Position numbers and translations under genes: made by a program. Below the pieces are notes generated by a model. It saw only the letters and a program-made list of their open reading frames with translations, was not told the DNA's origin and ran no database searches. Shown piece by piece: positions 46,076 through 58,061 of a DNA stretch of 64,000 nucleotides. Origin of the DNA: Anthoceros angustus (lineage: Eukaryota; Streptophyta; Anthocerotopsida; Anthocerotales; Anthocerotaceae); the NCBI GenBank assembly GCA_010909165.1, contig MU008170.1, positions 248,001 to 312,000 of the forward strand. The letters run 5' to 3'. Numbering within the stretch: position 1 is the stretch's first letter; each line of letters opens with the position of its first letter.

Positions 46076-47275
46076 TTGTCTACTAAGGGGAGGAGCCCCT
46101 TTTCCAATCTTTTTGTTGCAAGTGCTCTGTTCTCCTAGAGTTCCTCCAAAGGATTATTGCCTCACTATAGAGAGAAAGGATCTGCCCTTCCTACAGTCGC
46201 CCTCTCATTCTCTCCACGCGTTGTTGCCTAAAGCAACCTCTCCTACAGAAATTTACTGGCAGCAAGCTAGCACCTTAGCCTCAAGAGCCTAAGCTTCAAA
46301 CTCCAACATGTAACGAGTTAGTGCGTCGAAGGACTCGGGAACTTAAGCATTATTACAATCTTGTAGAGGAAACATCATAATATTCATTCTACCGGAATAA
46401 ACAAGAAGCGGCTTTTCCACTCATTATACTTGTAACCGGCGGGAACATGGGCACGAAACGGCTGCTCCTGCCGGTTTCCACAAAAATTCGTTAAAAAGTA
46501 CGGTTGCGATGTGACTAGAAAGCCGGAAACATTATACGAGTTGGGCGCAAAAAGGGATATAAAGCCTTGGTAGCCACTCATTTAGCATGAAATAATGCCC
46601 ACATGTGACACCGTGTTGGTGGCAGCGAAGATGCCACATGAGATGCCATTTGCTATTCATTCATTACATAAATGTCGACTGGTTTTGGAAATACGGTTTT
46701 GAGGCGGGGGTAATAACTAATGGAGAATACAATGGAAATTCAAAATGCAGTGGTCGAGTCAGTGTTTTCATGTTCCAGGAAATTGGAAGGCATATGACGT
46801 CTGCATGCCGGCAATGTATGTTTTCCAATTGTCGGGTCCCACATTCTTGGTGGATTATTGGTAACGAAGGAAAACCAGTTTGGAGAGGGGAGTAAAGAGC
46901 AATGGAGAAGAGAGAGTGGGAATTGGAAATGTAGTTATGGGTGGCAATGTTTTTATTGTGGCACACTATAAAGAATATGACGTCGGCATGTCAACATCAT
47001 ATGTCTTCCAATTGTCGCAACCACATTCTGACGAAGTGAGTGCTGCGACGTGGCGCCCACATGCTGGCGCCTCCAAGTATGCCAGATCGCAAACGTAGCA
47101 CATACACAGTCCTGTGGATTTTTTCCACCAGAATAGTAACACATTATAATTTTGGCCCCAAACATTACACAGCGATGTCCAAACGTATGAGGAGTGAAGT
47201 GTCAAGCTATCTACCAACTGCTAGCTGAGTATAAAACTAGTACTTCAAAATATGGTGATTATCAACACAAAACAC
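46076..47275. other. No gene; duplicated about 180-bp segment
   Basis: 46,715-46,850 and 46,900-47,030 are diverged copies (AATGGAGAA..., ATATGACGTC(T/G)GCATG, TTCCAATTGTCG). 47,046-47,070 has an imperfect palindrome GGCGCCCACATGC/TGGCGCC like those at 15.5 kb. Confidence 0.45.
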
Positions 47276-47893
47276 TTAAGCTCTAGTCTTGTGATCAATT
47301 CCTTCGTCCAAAGGACCTCCGTCATCCCCTTCCTGGTCACTGTCCTCCTCTCCAGGCTGCAGATAAGGTCGAAGTTGATATAGTCTATCTCGAATAGCCT
47401 TCTTGTCGGAAGCGTAAAGGTGCTTCCTTCCATTCAGGTTGAACCCATAGTAGAGAATGATAATCTTATCCACAAATAGTTTCTGAATGTTTTTGGGTAA
47501 GATTCTCTTCCCCACCTTCTTCCCATTTCGCGTTCGACGATTATCTGGTCCTCTAACAAAGAACTCTTCAACATATTTCCTTTCAAATGCATCAGTGTGC
47601 TCAGTCCTATACCAATTGACCATGAGAATTGGGTTCGCATAGTCGAATTCTACGCTTTCCACCTTCCCAATTCAGAAAGCCCTGTTATGTGTATCTCCTG
47701 AACATGGACTTGCAATGAACATACCTTTCCTTATCGCCTTCACACCTCCATTCATTCTTTCTATCTCTTGTTGTTGTCGACCTGTATTCGGGTGAGCTCC
47801 CAAATACATATTTCTTTGAGGAACTTCTCTGAGTAAAGCTTCATCAAGTACAAACTCCTCGGGCACTTGAAGTGGCGGCATGTTTTCCTCCAT
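47276..47893 (-). pseudogene. Unrecognised ORF with one in-frame stop
   Basis: One reading frame runs from the ATG at 47893 to 47276 (about 205 codons), broken only by TGA at 47672-47674. It has a conserved-looking core (YANPILMVNWYRTEHTDAF; RILPKNIQKLFVDKIIILYY; SDKKAIRDRLYQLRPYL) and an acidic C-terminus. I do not recognise the family. It may be a transposon-borne protein or a host gene in which the TGA lies in an unseen intron. Confidence 0.5.
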
Positions 47894-48929
47894 CTCTTCT
47901 CTGTTGTACCACCTCCATGGCTATTGAAGTACAAGAGCAATATTGTTCTCTACAATAGTGGCAATTCCTTCCGGTCAACCCAAAACAACCTCCACCACAC
48001 CCTCTCCGCCGACGTGATATACGTGGCCAACCCTACTAGAAATGGCAGCCCATGTTACACTTTATGTTAAGATTTGGACCCCTAGATGTAACACTTATGT
48101 TGCAATTTTGGGGTCATGTAACACTTTTTGGGCCTCTTGTTACACTTTGGCTGGAAACCAAACCGGGCCGTTTGTTGCAACCATGTTGCAATGGTGTTGC
48201 AATTATGTTGAGATGAGGAGAGAGGTGCTTTTGTCCTCTCTCAAGATTGCAACAAGATTGCAACATATAAAGTGTTACAAGAAAAGTCTTGTAACACTTT
48301 TGGAGGCTTGGTACCGAACCTCCTCCCCATCTACCTTCCTCCTTTTCTACTATTACCCTATGGAATACCTAGTTTTACTTAGTAGTTCCCACTGATACTC
48401 GTATGAATACACATATACATAAATACATGTATGAATATATTCTTCGTAAAATACTCGTATTGTTCATGGTGATATATACTATACGGCAATTTCCTATGGT
48501 ATACGGTCATATTCCATTTTGTATAAAATAAGCATATGCGTCACACGGATAACGTACATACTTTGTACACGTCCACGATACGTTTACAAGTTTTTCCTTG
48601 AGCACTCAGTGCCTTTTGTGCCCTCTGAGTTTGTGCTACTGCGGACCCATGTTTGCTATCTTGCGGCGTGGGTTGTTTGGCTCAAGTCCTCCTCCTTCTC
48701 TCTCCCCTAGACAAGCCTCATGTCCGCGCCTTTTGCCCCCCTCGACCATGGCTGCTGTTGGTTGCTCCTCCTATCCTCCCTCGCCACCCCTCTTCCACTC
48801 CCTTGCGTTGTTTTCACATCACACTCAACACATGTTTGTTGCTGGTGACAGTACACTCGCCCTTCTTTGTGCTCGACACCACAGCCCTCAAACACGTCCC
48901 TCCTACCGTGCGGCCTTGTCACTTCCTAT
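47894..48929. other. No gene; hairpin-rich repeat at 48.04-48.31 kb
   Basis: 48,269-48,300 is a perfect 13-bp stem (AAAGTGTTACAAG, 6-nt loop, complement). The 48,040-48,310 stretch repeats TGTTACA and TTGCAAC in both orientations and looks like a small MITE. The rest has no recognisable coding region. Confidence 0.5.
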
Positions 48930-49570
48930 TCACCCAAGACCCTGCCCTACTAGCATCGCCTTCTCTAATGTCACATCACAGTCTGTTCGCATCAAATAAA
49001 ATTTTGAGGTAGGAAATCACAGGATGGAATGGGTCTTAGCCTCACCTTAAGCTTGCAACTATACATGTACATGAGACCCCGCCATTCTTCCATCGCCTTC
49101 CTAACTTCACATCATGATGCAGTTACGCATGAAAAATTTGAGATAGGAAATATGACATGGAATGGGTCTTGGCACGACCTTGCAACTACTTGCGATTGTA
49201 CATGTACACGAGACACCGCCATGCTACTATCGCCTTCTCTAACATCAAATCACTAGCTAGTTCATTTGAAAAATTTTGAGGAAATCACGTATTGGAATAG
49301 GTCTTGGCACGACCTTGCAATCTCGCAAGTACAAGATGCTGCGGTTATCGTGATCATACACCATCCCTTCACCAACATCATGTCACCTAGTTCACATCGG
49401 TGAAAAATTAAGGCTAAATCACGGCATGGGCAGGTTGAAATCACGGCATGGAAGCGGGTCTCTACTTGAAATCACACGGCATGGAGCGGGTCTCTACTTG
49501 AAATCACGGCATGGAGCAGGTCTCTGCAGAAATCCGATGGAGCGGGTCTCTTGAAATCCACGGCATGGAG
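48930..49570. repeat. Tandem repeats of about 140 bp and about 36 bp
   Basis: Three to four diverged units of about 140 bp (ATCGCCTTC...CACATCA, GAAATCA(C)...GGAATGGGTCTT) run from 48,950 to 49,420. A shorter series of about five copies of GAAATCACGGCATGGAGCGG plus GTCTCTACTT follows at 49,430-49,570. Confidence 0.8.
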
Positions 49571-50748
49571 CAGGCCTCCTCCTCTTCCTTTCCCTCCTCC
49601 TCCTCCTTCCCATCTCCCCTCCTCTTCCAGTCCCCTCTCCCCCTCCTCTTGCTCCTCTTCTTTTCCATCTTCCCTTCCTCCTCCTTATTATCTCCCCTCC
49701 ATCCCTTTCGCTTTTCCCCCTCCTCTCCCTCTCGCCTCCCTCCTCCTCCTACTCCTCATACCTGACTGTGGTGCCGGGGATGGTAGCCACCTCTTCCTTC
49801 GCCGCGTCGCCCTCACCGCACACACTCAGTAAATTACCCATCCACCCTTCCAGTGGAACATTATTGCAAGCAAAGTGGCATTGTGCCACCAGGTAGAACA
49901 AATATGCAGGAAAAGTGGCATTGGGCACAGGAAGTGGAAGACAGACATAGAGCAAATGACTAAGGTGGAACGCACATGTGGCAGAGTGGAACAGAATTGC
50001 AGGCAAAGTAGCATTGTACACACAAGTGAAACAAACTGCAGATAAATTGACATTGACACACCAAGCGGGGGAGAAACACATAGCACATGACTAGGGTGCG
50101 ACGCACATGTCGCTCAACAACCAGGTCTGAGTAACTGACCAAGATAAGCTAGTGCATGGTGCACTTCACATGACCCTACATAGGAGGGCCATCCTGGGTG
50201 CTCCTCAGAGGATACTAGGTAGTCTAGAGGGACTTAGCGACCAGGTATGCGGAACAAGCAGGTAAATCAGCCATGTTAGACAACCTTGGAGAGACAAACT
50301 AAAAAACAAGCACAACCTACCTATAGGTGGCTGCTGCTCATGTCCTATGGGCCTCCCTACAATGAGAAGGGGCTCTTCCTCCTTGACTCCTGCAGCCTTC
50401 ACCACCTCCCTTTCTCCTCCTCGTATTTCTGTTTCTTATTCCTTCGGATTGTGTCTTCTAGTAAATACCCTCGGTTCACCTCGGCGCAAGTTTCTCAGAG
50501 AATCCCAAGGGCCATAAGCCTAGGATCCGCTTCTCCCAGTGGGCCTCAACTCGTACATGCCATAAACAAGAACATCAATTTCCCTCCATTCTTCTTCACT
50601 GAGGGCATCAGTTCCCCGCCAACCATGCCCCTCGCTAAAACTAGGGGGGCCAAAAAGCTTCTCCACCTCCTCATTCCCCAACATTTCCCTCAGTCCATTT
50701 GCGAGCCCCAAGTCTTTGACATCCACCCAGCTGCGGAGGTACGTATTC
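49571..50748. other. Pyrimidine-rich tract and diverged repeats, no gene
   Basis: 49,575-49,760 is a CT-rich microsatellite-like tract. 49,850-50,110 contains about two diverged copies of a roughly 130-bp unit (GCAGG(A/C)AAAGT(G/A)GCATTG, ACATAG(A/C)...CATGACTA). 50,200-50,748 has only unrecognised short frames. Confidence 0.45.
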
Positions 50749-50929
50749 TGATAGGGTTATCGGTCAGTTAAACCTAAACACATAGTTATTCAGACTAGGG
50801 TTATGTGGATTAGGGTTACATACACGAACAGTCGTGTAGTCAGTATAAAACAATGTTTTTGTATTGCATTCATAATTAATCCAACTATCAAGAGTTCATG
50901 CAACCTTCGCTTCTGCTCCATAGTTTTCA
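50749..50929 (+). repeat. LTR, 181 bp (copia-type element)
   Basis: Starts TGATAGGG and ends GTTTTCA immediately before a tRNA-Met primer-binding site, giving the canonical TG...CA LTR ends. No partner 3' LTR was found in the window. Confidence 0.75.
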
Positions 50930-50942
50930 TGGTATCAGAGCC
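50930..50942 (+). other. Primer-binding site (tRNA-Met type)
   Basis: TGGTATCAGAGCC directly after the LTR matches the plant initiator tRNA-Met complement. Confidence 0.88.
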
Positions 50943-50974
50943 ATGCTCTGTTTTCCTGCTAAGATCTCCTAAGA

Positions 50975-52043
50975 ATGCCGAGGCAGGGTGGATCTAGAGG
51001 AAGCCGGTGTGGTGGACCTCCAAGAAATTACAATCAGAAAGGTCGCCCACGAAAGCAAACAGCAACATTGCCTATTGACACGTTCTTTGGACCTCTGATG
51101 CAGTACTGCACTCTGGCTAAAACGTTTGTAAGTGACACCCTCTGACCGGCTCATCTTTCCACGAGAAGCAGGAGGAGTGGATCGCACATGTGGGGGCGTT
51201 AATGTGGGAGACGATCGGATACATTCTTTAGACCTAGAACAGAGGCATCTTCCTCTTGCTCAAGACAGTCTGTGCCACAATAAGGAGACAACACCATCAG
51301 TGACCCCACACAATTCAGGAACCAAACTAGTGGCAGATCATTGGTTACCTTAGATTGTGTGGAGAAGGTGTTAACTTTAGCGCTTGCAAATCAGGAGTCT
51401 ACCGAGGCAGTCGTGACCTAATTTTCCTTTTGAACAAGCTATCTCAGCCTGCAAAGTGGACATCAAGCAAGATATTGATTATTTGACTGAAATCTTGAAA
51501 AAGATGGACCTTAGATTGCAGGGTTTGAAGATTGGTTTACCCATTCATCTTTGATTACATAATGGCCCATGCTCCTTGAGCACCTCCGCTGCGATCGAGT
51601 GGAGCACTCCTGGCGCAGGAGCAGTCTCAGCCAGGATCTGAAGCGGCGCAATGGAACACGCACCCCTTCACCTTGCACCTCTTGTCTGCACCTGATTCGT
51701 CCAACTGTGAACGTCTGTTCATACGATAGGGACGTGACGGTTAGTTTTAAGCCCTAATTTTCAATTTTAGTTTTTGAATCGACATCTGTTTTAGGGTTAT
51801 GCCTACAAGTGCAACTGTTCACTAGTGTTTGAAAGGAAGTTGAGGAGTTCAGCACGAGAAGGGCATGTCTCCCTGGTATCCCCTCCTCGGGCTGAACCTT
51901 CCCAACCACCCCTCCTGCACCTAATGGTCAATCCCTACGATTCAAGCATGGAGTTGGGCACACTAGGCATGGATACTTATCTGTCCTATAGGAACCATAG
52001 CTCCGTATAGCTTCCTTGTTATACCTGACCTGGAAGTCCAAAC
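50975..52043 (+). other. Leader of LTR element with short unrecognised ORFs
   Basis: An ATG at 50,975 opens about 56 codons (MPRQGGSRGSR start, Arg/Gly-rich). Near 51,440-51,560 a frame reads KVDIKQDIDYLTEILKKM, coiled-coil-like. These are not copia gag; they may be leader sequence or a different element. No further evidence. Confidence 0.4.
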
Positions 52044-53985
52044 ATGGCTTCATCAAATTCACATCCGACCCCAGCACTGTCATTCACTTCAGAATTGAAG
52101 GAAAAGGATCGGTTTAAGGGAAATGGTTACCTCATTTGGCGAGTCAGGATTAAGGCCATCATGCGTCCGGTGGAGTGGCGATCCTCGATGGCACTTTCAA
52201 GCGATCTCCTTCCACACACACGATGATCATGCCAAGTGGATGCACCACAATGGTGTCGCTATGGCCCTCCTAATCAATGGCCTAGATGCAGATCTTGTGC
52301 CTGATATTGAGTTCATGGACATAGCGGAGGCTATCTGGCACCAGTTAGAAACCACTTGTCGTCACCAACATCCGTTGTTATCACCGCAAGAATGGCGCTT
52401 TTATGCTTTGAAAATGAAGGAAGGAGAGAAGCTGCTCATACGGCAAGTTTCGACATCTTAGGCCCGGATCACTGCTGAGGTAACAAGATGCTGTAAGTGT
52501 ATCCAGTACTCAGTCTCCCACCTTCATATCAATTTTGTCACATCAAAAGCGGACTGTCCAGACTGCTGCCTGGCCGCCAAGTGAGGACATCATCTGGCGA
52601 CTTTATCGAGGAACAGGCTCATTTTTCCTGTCATTCCTAAGAACAAATCGAGAGAGTATTAGTGAATTTACGCCTTCGAGGCAAGGCCAAATTCGTGGGA
52701 GCACTCACCTACCGCGGTTCATGGACAATGAATCGCTAGCTCCTCCACCAAACGTCCAGGTTCTTGCAATTGGTGTGGCACCCTTGGCCATTGGGCAAGG
52801 CGCATAAAGAAGCGGTGAGCACTTAGCGGCGGTAGAGCTAATCTGCATCAAGGAGAAAAATTCTGGAGAAACCAAGGCACCGGTCAAGATACTTACTGTT
52901 TGCCTCTCCAACTTCCTACATGATGATGGTAGCTGGTACCTGGACTCCGGCGCTACGACTCACATCTGCAAGGACAGGGAGTTATTTACTACCCTTGACT
53001 TTGGTCATGTCAATGACAAGGTCCTGCTTGATGATGAGCAAAGTACAACAAGTCTGCCCATTGAAGGCAGGGGTACTTGTCAGCAGTGCGGTTAGTCCTC
53101 AGATTAGATGATGTCTTGTTTGTTCCATGCATGGCCAAAAATCTCATGTCCATGAGCCATTTGATGCGTCTGCGTATACTATATCGTCGCGATTCTAATC
53201 AACGCTCTTTCTGAGAAAAGGCATACCCAGATACATGTGTTTTCAAAGGTATCTTAGACCATGATGTATATAAACTAAATATCACTTGCAGCTCTGCCAT
53301 TGTTCCCAAGCATCTGCACTCCACGCCAGTCGATTAGTTCAAAGATGCAGGCGGTGTGCATGAGATTGGGACATGTCAGCGGAGTCTAAGCTAATTGACA
53401 TGTCAGTTATGGAGTGTCACAGGGAGCTTCCCAAATGTTTTAAAGACTTACCAGTCTGTGAATCTTGCATCTTGGCCAAGCAAAAAGAATCTCCTTTTCC
53501 TAATGCTTCCGCACATAGAGCCACACAAGTCCTGGAGTTAGTGCACGCTGACATATCATGGAAGATCCATGAGCCATCCTTAGGTGGTTCCCGATATTTC
53601 TTTACTCTAATTGACGATTACAGTCGTTACACCTGGACCTTTCCCATGCATATGAAAAGTGACATCTTTAGTTACTTCAAGGAATGGCTCTTAACTGCTC
53701 AAAGACAATCTGGCATGCTTCTCAAGACTTTAAGGACAGACAATGGGTCGGAGTTCGTCAACTCATCTTTTGATGAGGCGCCGAGCATGGGACCACTTGA
53801 CACGGTTAGTATGCCTGCACGCCACAACAAAGCGGCATTTGAGGAGGAAAACCAAACCCTCACAGGAATGACGAGGGCATCTTGATAATGGGCGGGCTTA
53901 CCACGAGTCTTGGGGTGATGATTCTTCGCAACCTATATCTGAATAGGGTCCTTACAAGTTCGGTCCACGGAGACTCCATATGAGG
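52044..53985 (+). mobile_element. Ty1/copia gag-protease-integrase remnant, copy 1
   Basis: Gag: KDRFKGNGYLIWRVRIKAIM (52,100) and AIWHQLETTC. Protease: GSWYLDSGATTHI (52,930) with the DSGA active site. Integrase: CHRELPKCFKDLPVCESCIL zinc region, YFFTLIDDYSRYTWTF and LRTDNGSEFVNSSFD (53,600-53,770), ending near TPYEVLW (53,975). Integrase before reverse transcriptase marks the copia order. Multiple stops and frameshifts; RT absent from this copy. Confidence 0.85.
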
Positions 53986-54635
53986 TCTTGTGGGCTTCTG
54001 ACTCCATTGGGGGTTAGAAATAAGTGGGGTTTTGTTTTTCGTGGGTCAGAAGAATAAAATATAAGGCGGAAAAGGAGGAATAAGCGGGATTGCTCGGGGA
54101 TCAATGCTCAGGAGTATACTCCGGACTCGGGAGTGGTGTGACCTCGGTACCACTCGGCGAGCTACGGATTTGCGCCGGGTATTGGGATAAGTGGGACCCA
54201 CTCCCGGGTCAAGCAGGATGTAATCGCTTGATAATTTAGAAGATGTGTCGTGAAGACGGTGGCGCCACGTGGGCGGCCACAGTGGAGGTCGGGCATGCGG
54301 CGGCCAGGACGTAGCCGAGGCGTTATAGCAGTATTCACGCCCCGGTATGCGCGGCGGCGTAAGGCGGTCTGGCAGCGGCGTAAAGCCGCAGTAAGCCATA
54401 CGAGACCTCGGGTGCAGGAAGGCACCCTCCCGGATTACTTCCAATGGCGGCCCGACGAGAGGAGGTCATTTCTCTGTGCGACCTCGAGACAATTCTCGCA
54501 GTCTCTTGCGCTCCGCTGTTGGAAGTAAAGCCAATGTCTAGTCTAAGTGACATTAGGGTTTTTGGTCATAAGCCGACCGGCGCCAAGCAACCCGGTAAAC
54601 CAATGCACGCTGAGTATTTGTTGTGAAGGATAAAG
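53986..54635. other. GC-rich unassigned segment between copia copies
   Basis: No coding region recognised. It separates the integrase end of copy 1 from the protease region of copy 2 and may be an inserted element; terminal repeats were not found. Confidence 0.35.
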
Positions 54636-56850
54636 GAGAGAATTCAAAAGCCACAGTGAAGATTCTCACCATTTGCCTAACAAGTTCTTTGCCACGATGT
54701 CGGAGGTGGTATCTCGATTGGAGCTACCACTCACATACGCAATGATAAGAGGCTGTTCTCCAAGGCGTGACTGCGTCACATGAAGAAGATCTTTGTTAGG
54801 AGATGAAAGAAGTGACCTTTGGACTTCAAGTGGAGGGACACGGACGATGTACCTTCATTCTCAGCGATGGTTGTACAACACATCGAAGGAGTTCTCTATG
54901 TACGACATGGCGAAAAACCTCCTGTCAATGAGCAAGCTCATGCGGTTGCATGCGTATGAGATACGTGTGAATGATGAGGCTGCTGCTTTACGAAGTCTTC
55001 TCCTTACATGCATGCATTCGGGGCGTCCTTGATCATGACTTGTACAAATTAGAGTTGAGTGTTCTCTGAGCACATGCGTCATTACGCTTACGGTGACATG
55101 ACCTCTGGTCGATTAGCTTCCTTGTGGCATGCACGCTTAGGTCATGCCAATAGAAACAAAGCGATATACATGTCTAACAAGGGACGTCATAGGGAACCAT
55201 TACCTAACTGCTTTAAGGACTTACCTGTCTGTGAATCGTGTATCCTTGCTAAGCAGAAAGGACTCCCTTTCCCAAGATTGCACATAGAGCAACCTCTGTG
55301 TTAGAGCTTATGCATGCTGACATCTCAGGAAAAATACATACGCCTTCACTTGGAGGGGCCTTGTACTACCTGACTCTGACAGATGATTACGCCGGTACTG
55401 TGGACCATCCCCATGCGCTCAAGAGCGATACCTTCTTGCTTGGACCGCCGCCACCAACGTCATCGTAGCTCGCTCAAAACCTTGCGCAGTGATAATGGGA
55501 TGGAGTTTGTTAATCATGCGTTTGATGAGTACTTATCCGAGGCATTCAGAGACAACATTGTGCCAGATACTCAAGAAGAAATGGCGTAGTCAACGAAAAA
55601 CCAAACCTTGCCGGGTATGACGAGGAGTATGTTGCTTTGGCTGGCCTACCTCAAGAATATTGGGCAGGGTGGTCACAGCCACATACATATTGGAATGGTG
55701 GTTCGACTAGCTCGAAGGGGCACTTTTGAGGTATTCTCAAGGCCGTCAAGAAGCTCCAAATTTACTATCTCAAGGTGTTCGCTCTAAGGCTTTTGCCTAT
55801 ATCCCCAGAGAAGAGGAAAAGTTAGATAACCGTGCCTCTGTAGTCTCTTATTTGTTGGTTATGTGAGCATGTCAAAGCTTATAAGTTGTATGATCCGTAT
55901 CACGTATAATGACCTTAGCACGAAGTGTCACCTTTGTTGAATCATACACGCTTACACACATGCTCCCCGCCATGTTTGAGAACTCGTGAGGAGACACCCC
56001 GGACGAGGAATCGACGCTTACCTTCCCTTTGATGACACCGAAAAACCAGCAGATGATGATCCGAGGACCCCAATCCTCCAACGTCTCGACAATACCAAGA
56101 TACGATTAGCCTGTGACCCACCACGATCATGTCGACACCATGGACGATATGGAGGACATGGTCCCGGATTTATCCGGGTGATGCAAGACACCTTGACGAG
56201 TTGGTGATCGACCATGACCAGCAGGTATCTGCTCGTGGTCTTACACCGTGCGCGGTGCCGATCCCGATGCGCCTGCCCTTAGACGTTCTACGGCACACAC
56301 ACAGCCCTGCTCCAAAGATGCTGGAGTGAGCCACGCTACTACCTGCTGATTTCTGTGACATCCTCCTACTGCTTTTGCGCCATCATGACATCCTTCCCCG
56401 TCAAGAACCTAGCTCCTATAAACAAGCTCGCTGGCCCCTGATGCCAAGTGGCAACTCATGGAGGCCTTCTTTGCTCAAAAACAAGACTGAAACTTGTCGA
56501 TTTCCCGGTCGCAAGGCCATCTCCTCGCAAGTGGGTTTTAAATTAAAACTCATGCACACGGAGCTATTGCACGATATAAAGCCAGGCTCGAGGCTAGAGG
56601 CTTTACTCGTAGAGGGCCGGACTCATCAGAGACTTTCTCCCAGCTTGTTCGAGCCCACCCATTCGCATCTTACTTGCTCTTGCGAAGAGTTAGATCTCGG
56701 ACTTATAGCAATGATGGATGTGTGTAACGCCTTCTTGTATGGTGACCTAGATGAAGACCTGTACATGATGGTTATATTAGAGATGTGGTGGAGCGTGGGT
56801 CATAAGGTTGGCTACATATGGCTACATTTGCCAACGTTGTGATGTGTTAA
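54636..56850 (+). mobile_element. Ty1/copia protease-integrase-RT remnant, copy 2
   Basis: A second, more decayed copy offset by about 1,776 bp: protease SGATTHI equivalent at about 54,713; WHARLGHANRNKA and LPNCFKDLPVCESCILAKQK at 55,125-55,265; LRSDNGMEFVNHAFDEY at 55,480. It continues where copy 1 stops: AYKLYDPY-like region (55,870) and reverse transcriptase start (GRKAISSQVGFKLK, MDVCNAFLYGDLDEDLYM, 56,500-56,770). Many stops; truncated before the RT active site. Confidence 0.82.
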
Positions 56851-57159
56851 CAAAGGCCGGTGAAGCATAAATACTACAACACATGTCGTGTTTAGGGCGG
56901 ATGACTACTCAAGATACTTGGTCAGCTAGTGGCTTATCTCGGGAGGTGGGGCGTGAACCCGGTTCCCTAGGTGTTGTTGAGTTGTGTCTATGGTTCCTTC
57001 GAGACAAGGGATAAGCATAAGCCCGCACAATAATAATGCGTTAGGTCACCAGGTAAGGGTGTTAGTACTAGGAGATGGGGAGTAAACATCACACGNCAAT
57101 CACTGATTTGCTCCAAGTGGATTAGGCATTGTAGAGTCATGAACCTAACGGACTGTATT
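56851..57159. other. Unassigned, contains ambiguous base at 57096
   Basis: A single N at 57,096 is the only ambiguous base in the window. No gene is recognised. It lies about 65 bp before the first clearly bacterial-looking frame and may mark an assembly join. Confidence 0.5.
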
Positions 57160-57644
57160 ATTCGTCCCCTACTCCCAGGAACATTTTCGCTCATTTCTTC
57201 GTTAGTGAGGTCATCGTCCAAAACGTCGCGAACGGCCGAATATACGAAACCTTCGAATCCGATCTGTTCTTGAAGTGCTGCGAGGTAACCGCACCACAAG
57301 AGCTGCAGCGCTGGTCATCGTCATTCTTCAACATGCTGCCGGCGACAATCTTGCGCAATTCGTTGGTTTCCGGAATGATTTTCCAATCCGGTCGCTGGAT
57401 CCCGCTTCAATTCTTTGATAAACGGAACTTGCTTTCTTCGTCCTCAGTTGTGGACAGCAAAAGGAACGATTTCATCAAACATTTCTCGCGTGATGAAATT
57501 CCATTCGAGAAGAGCCTGAATATGCCCGCGCCAGATAAGGTGGACAATTGGGGTGTCGCGGTGTTCGAGATGTTCGATGATGCGCGACCTGTACTCCTCA
57601 ACATTTCTCGCTCGACCCAACTTTGACCTTTCAAGTAAGATCAT
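57160..57644 (-). pseudogene. Candidate CDI immunity gene, bacterial-type, frameshifted
   Basis: ATG at 57642-57644 follows a perfect AGGAGG ribosome-binding site at 5-nt spacing, eight bases after the toxin stop. The first 66 codons are open and protein-like; after a TGA at 57444-57446, plausible coding continues in alternating frames as far as about 57,160, so at least two or three indels are present. Small genes directly downstream of CdiA toxin ends encode the cognate cytoplasmic immunity protein; I assign the role from position only, as the family is not recognised. The indels could be pseudogenisation or sequencing error. Confidence 0.55.
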
Positions 57645-57648
57645 TTTG

Positions 57649-57654
57649 CCTCCT
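57649..57654 (-). promoter_or_regulatory. Shine-Dalgarno sequence of the immunity gene
   Basis: AGGAGG on the minus strand, overlapping the TAG stop of the toxin frame (57653-57655) and 5 nt from the next ATG: a translationally coupled bacterial arrangement with no role in a plant nuclear gene. Confidence 0.8.
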
Positions 57655-58045
57655 AATGGTAACTCGTCCCCTCCGGTGTCAGCACAGTCATTGAATCCAC
57701 TGATCTGATGCCTCGATCTTCGAAATGTCCTCCGGCACGCTTCATCCTGTCGATCGCGGCTTCCTTCGTCGCGCTTGTGCCTCGGGCATCGATTAGTACG
57801 TTGGTCGGCTGACCAGGAGGCCGTTGTCCGGCCGCCGATCGAATTTGCTTGGAGATTGATCCGGAGATCTGTCTGGGATCACTTGATGTCGTCTTCGATT
57901 CTTTAATTTCGTAGTTGACACCATTAAATTTCACATCGTTTGTGCGTCCCGACTTTCCTTGCTCGGCTCGTGGCGTGACCACGAACGTATCCACTCCATC
58001 CGCCCGGCGCTCATTCACAATCTGCCGTTCGTGAACGCTTAGGCG
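57653..58045 (-). pseudogene. C-terminal fragment of a CdiA-like contact-dependent inhibition toxin
   Basis: An uninterrupted minus-strand frame, open upstream past the GTG at 58,018 to a simple GT repeat at about 58,062, ends at TAG 57653-57655. Length, position before a tightly linked small gene, and the pattern of a basic NYEIKES core followed by an S-x-Q-I helix and an NVLIDARG strand resemble the nuclease-type C-terminal domain of CdiA/filamentous-haemagglutinin-like exoproteins, which inhibit neighbouring bacteria by contact. Only the toxin end is present; the large secreted N-terminal part and any cdiB are missing, so no functional system exists here. Family call is moderate; bacterial origin is well supported. 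Confidence 0.62.
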
Positions 58046-58061
58046 GTGCAGGGTGTGGCGC

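Noticed and set aside
50286-50771. 161-codon plus-strand ORF before the copia LTR
   Set aside because: Crosses the LTR start, low-complexity Ser/Phe-rich content, no domain.
57270-57626. 118-codon plus-strand ORF in the bacterial-like segment
   Set aside because: Opposite strand to the toxin frame and Shine-Dalgarno; the minus-strand arrangement explains the region better, although the indels leave some doubt.
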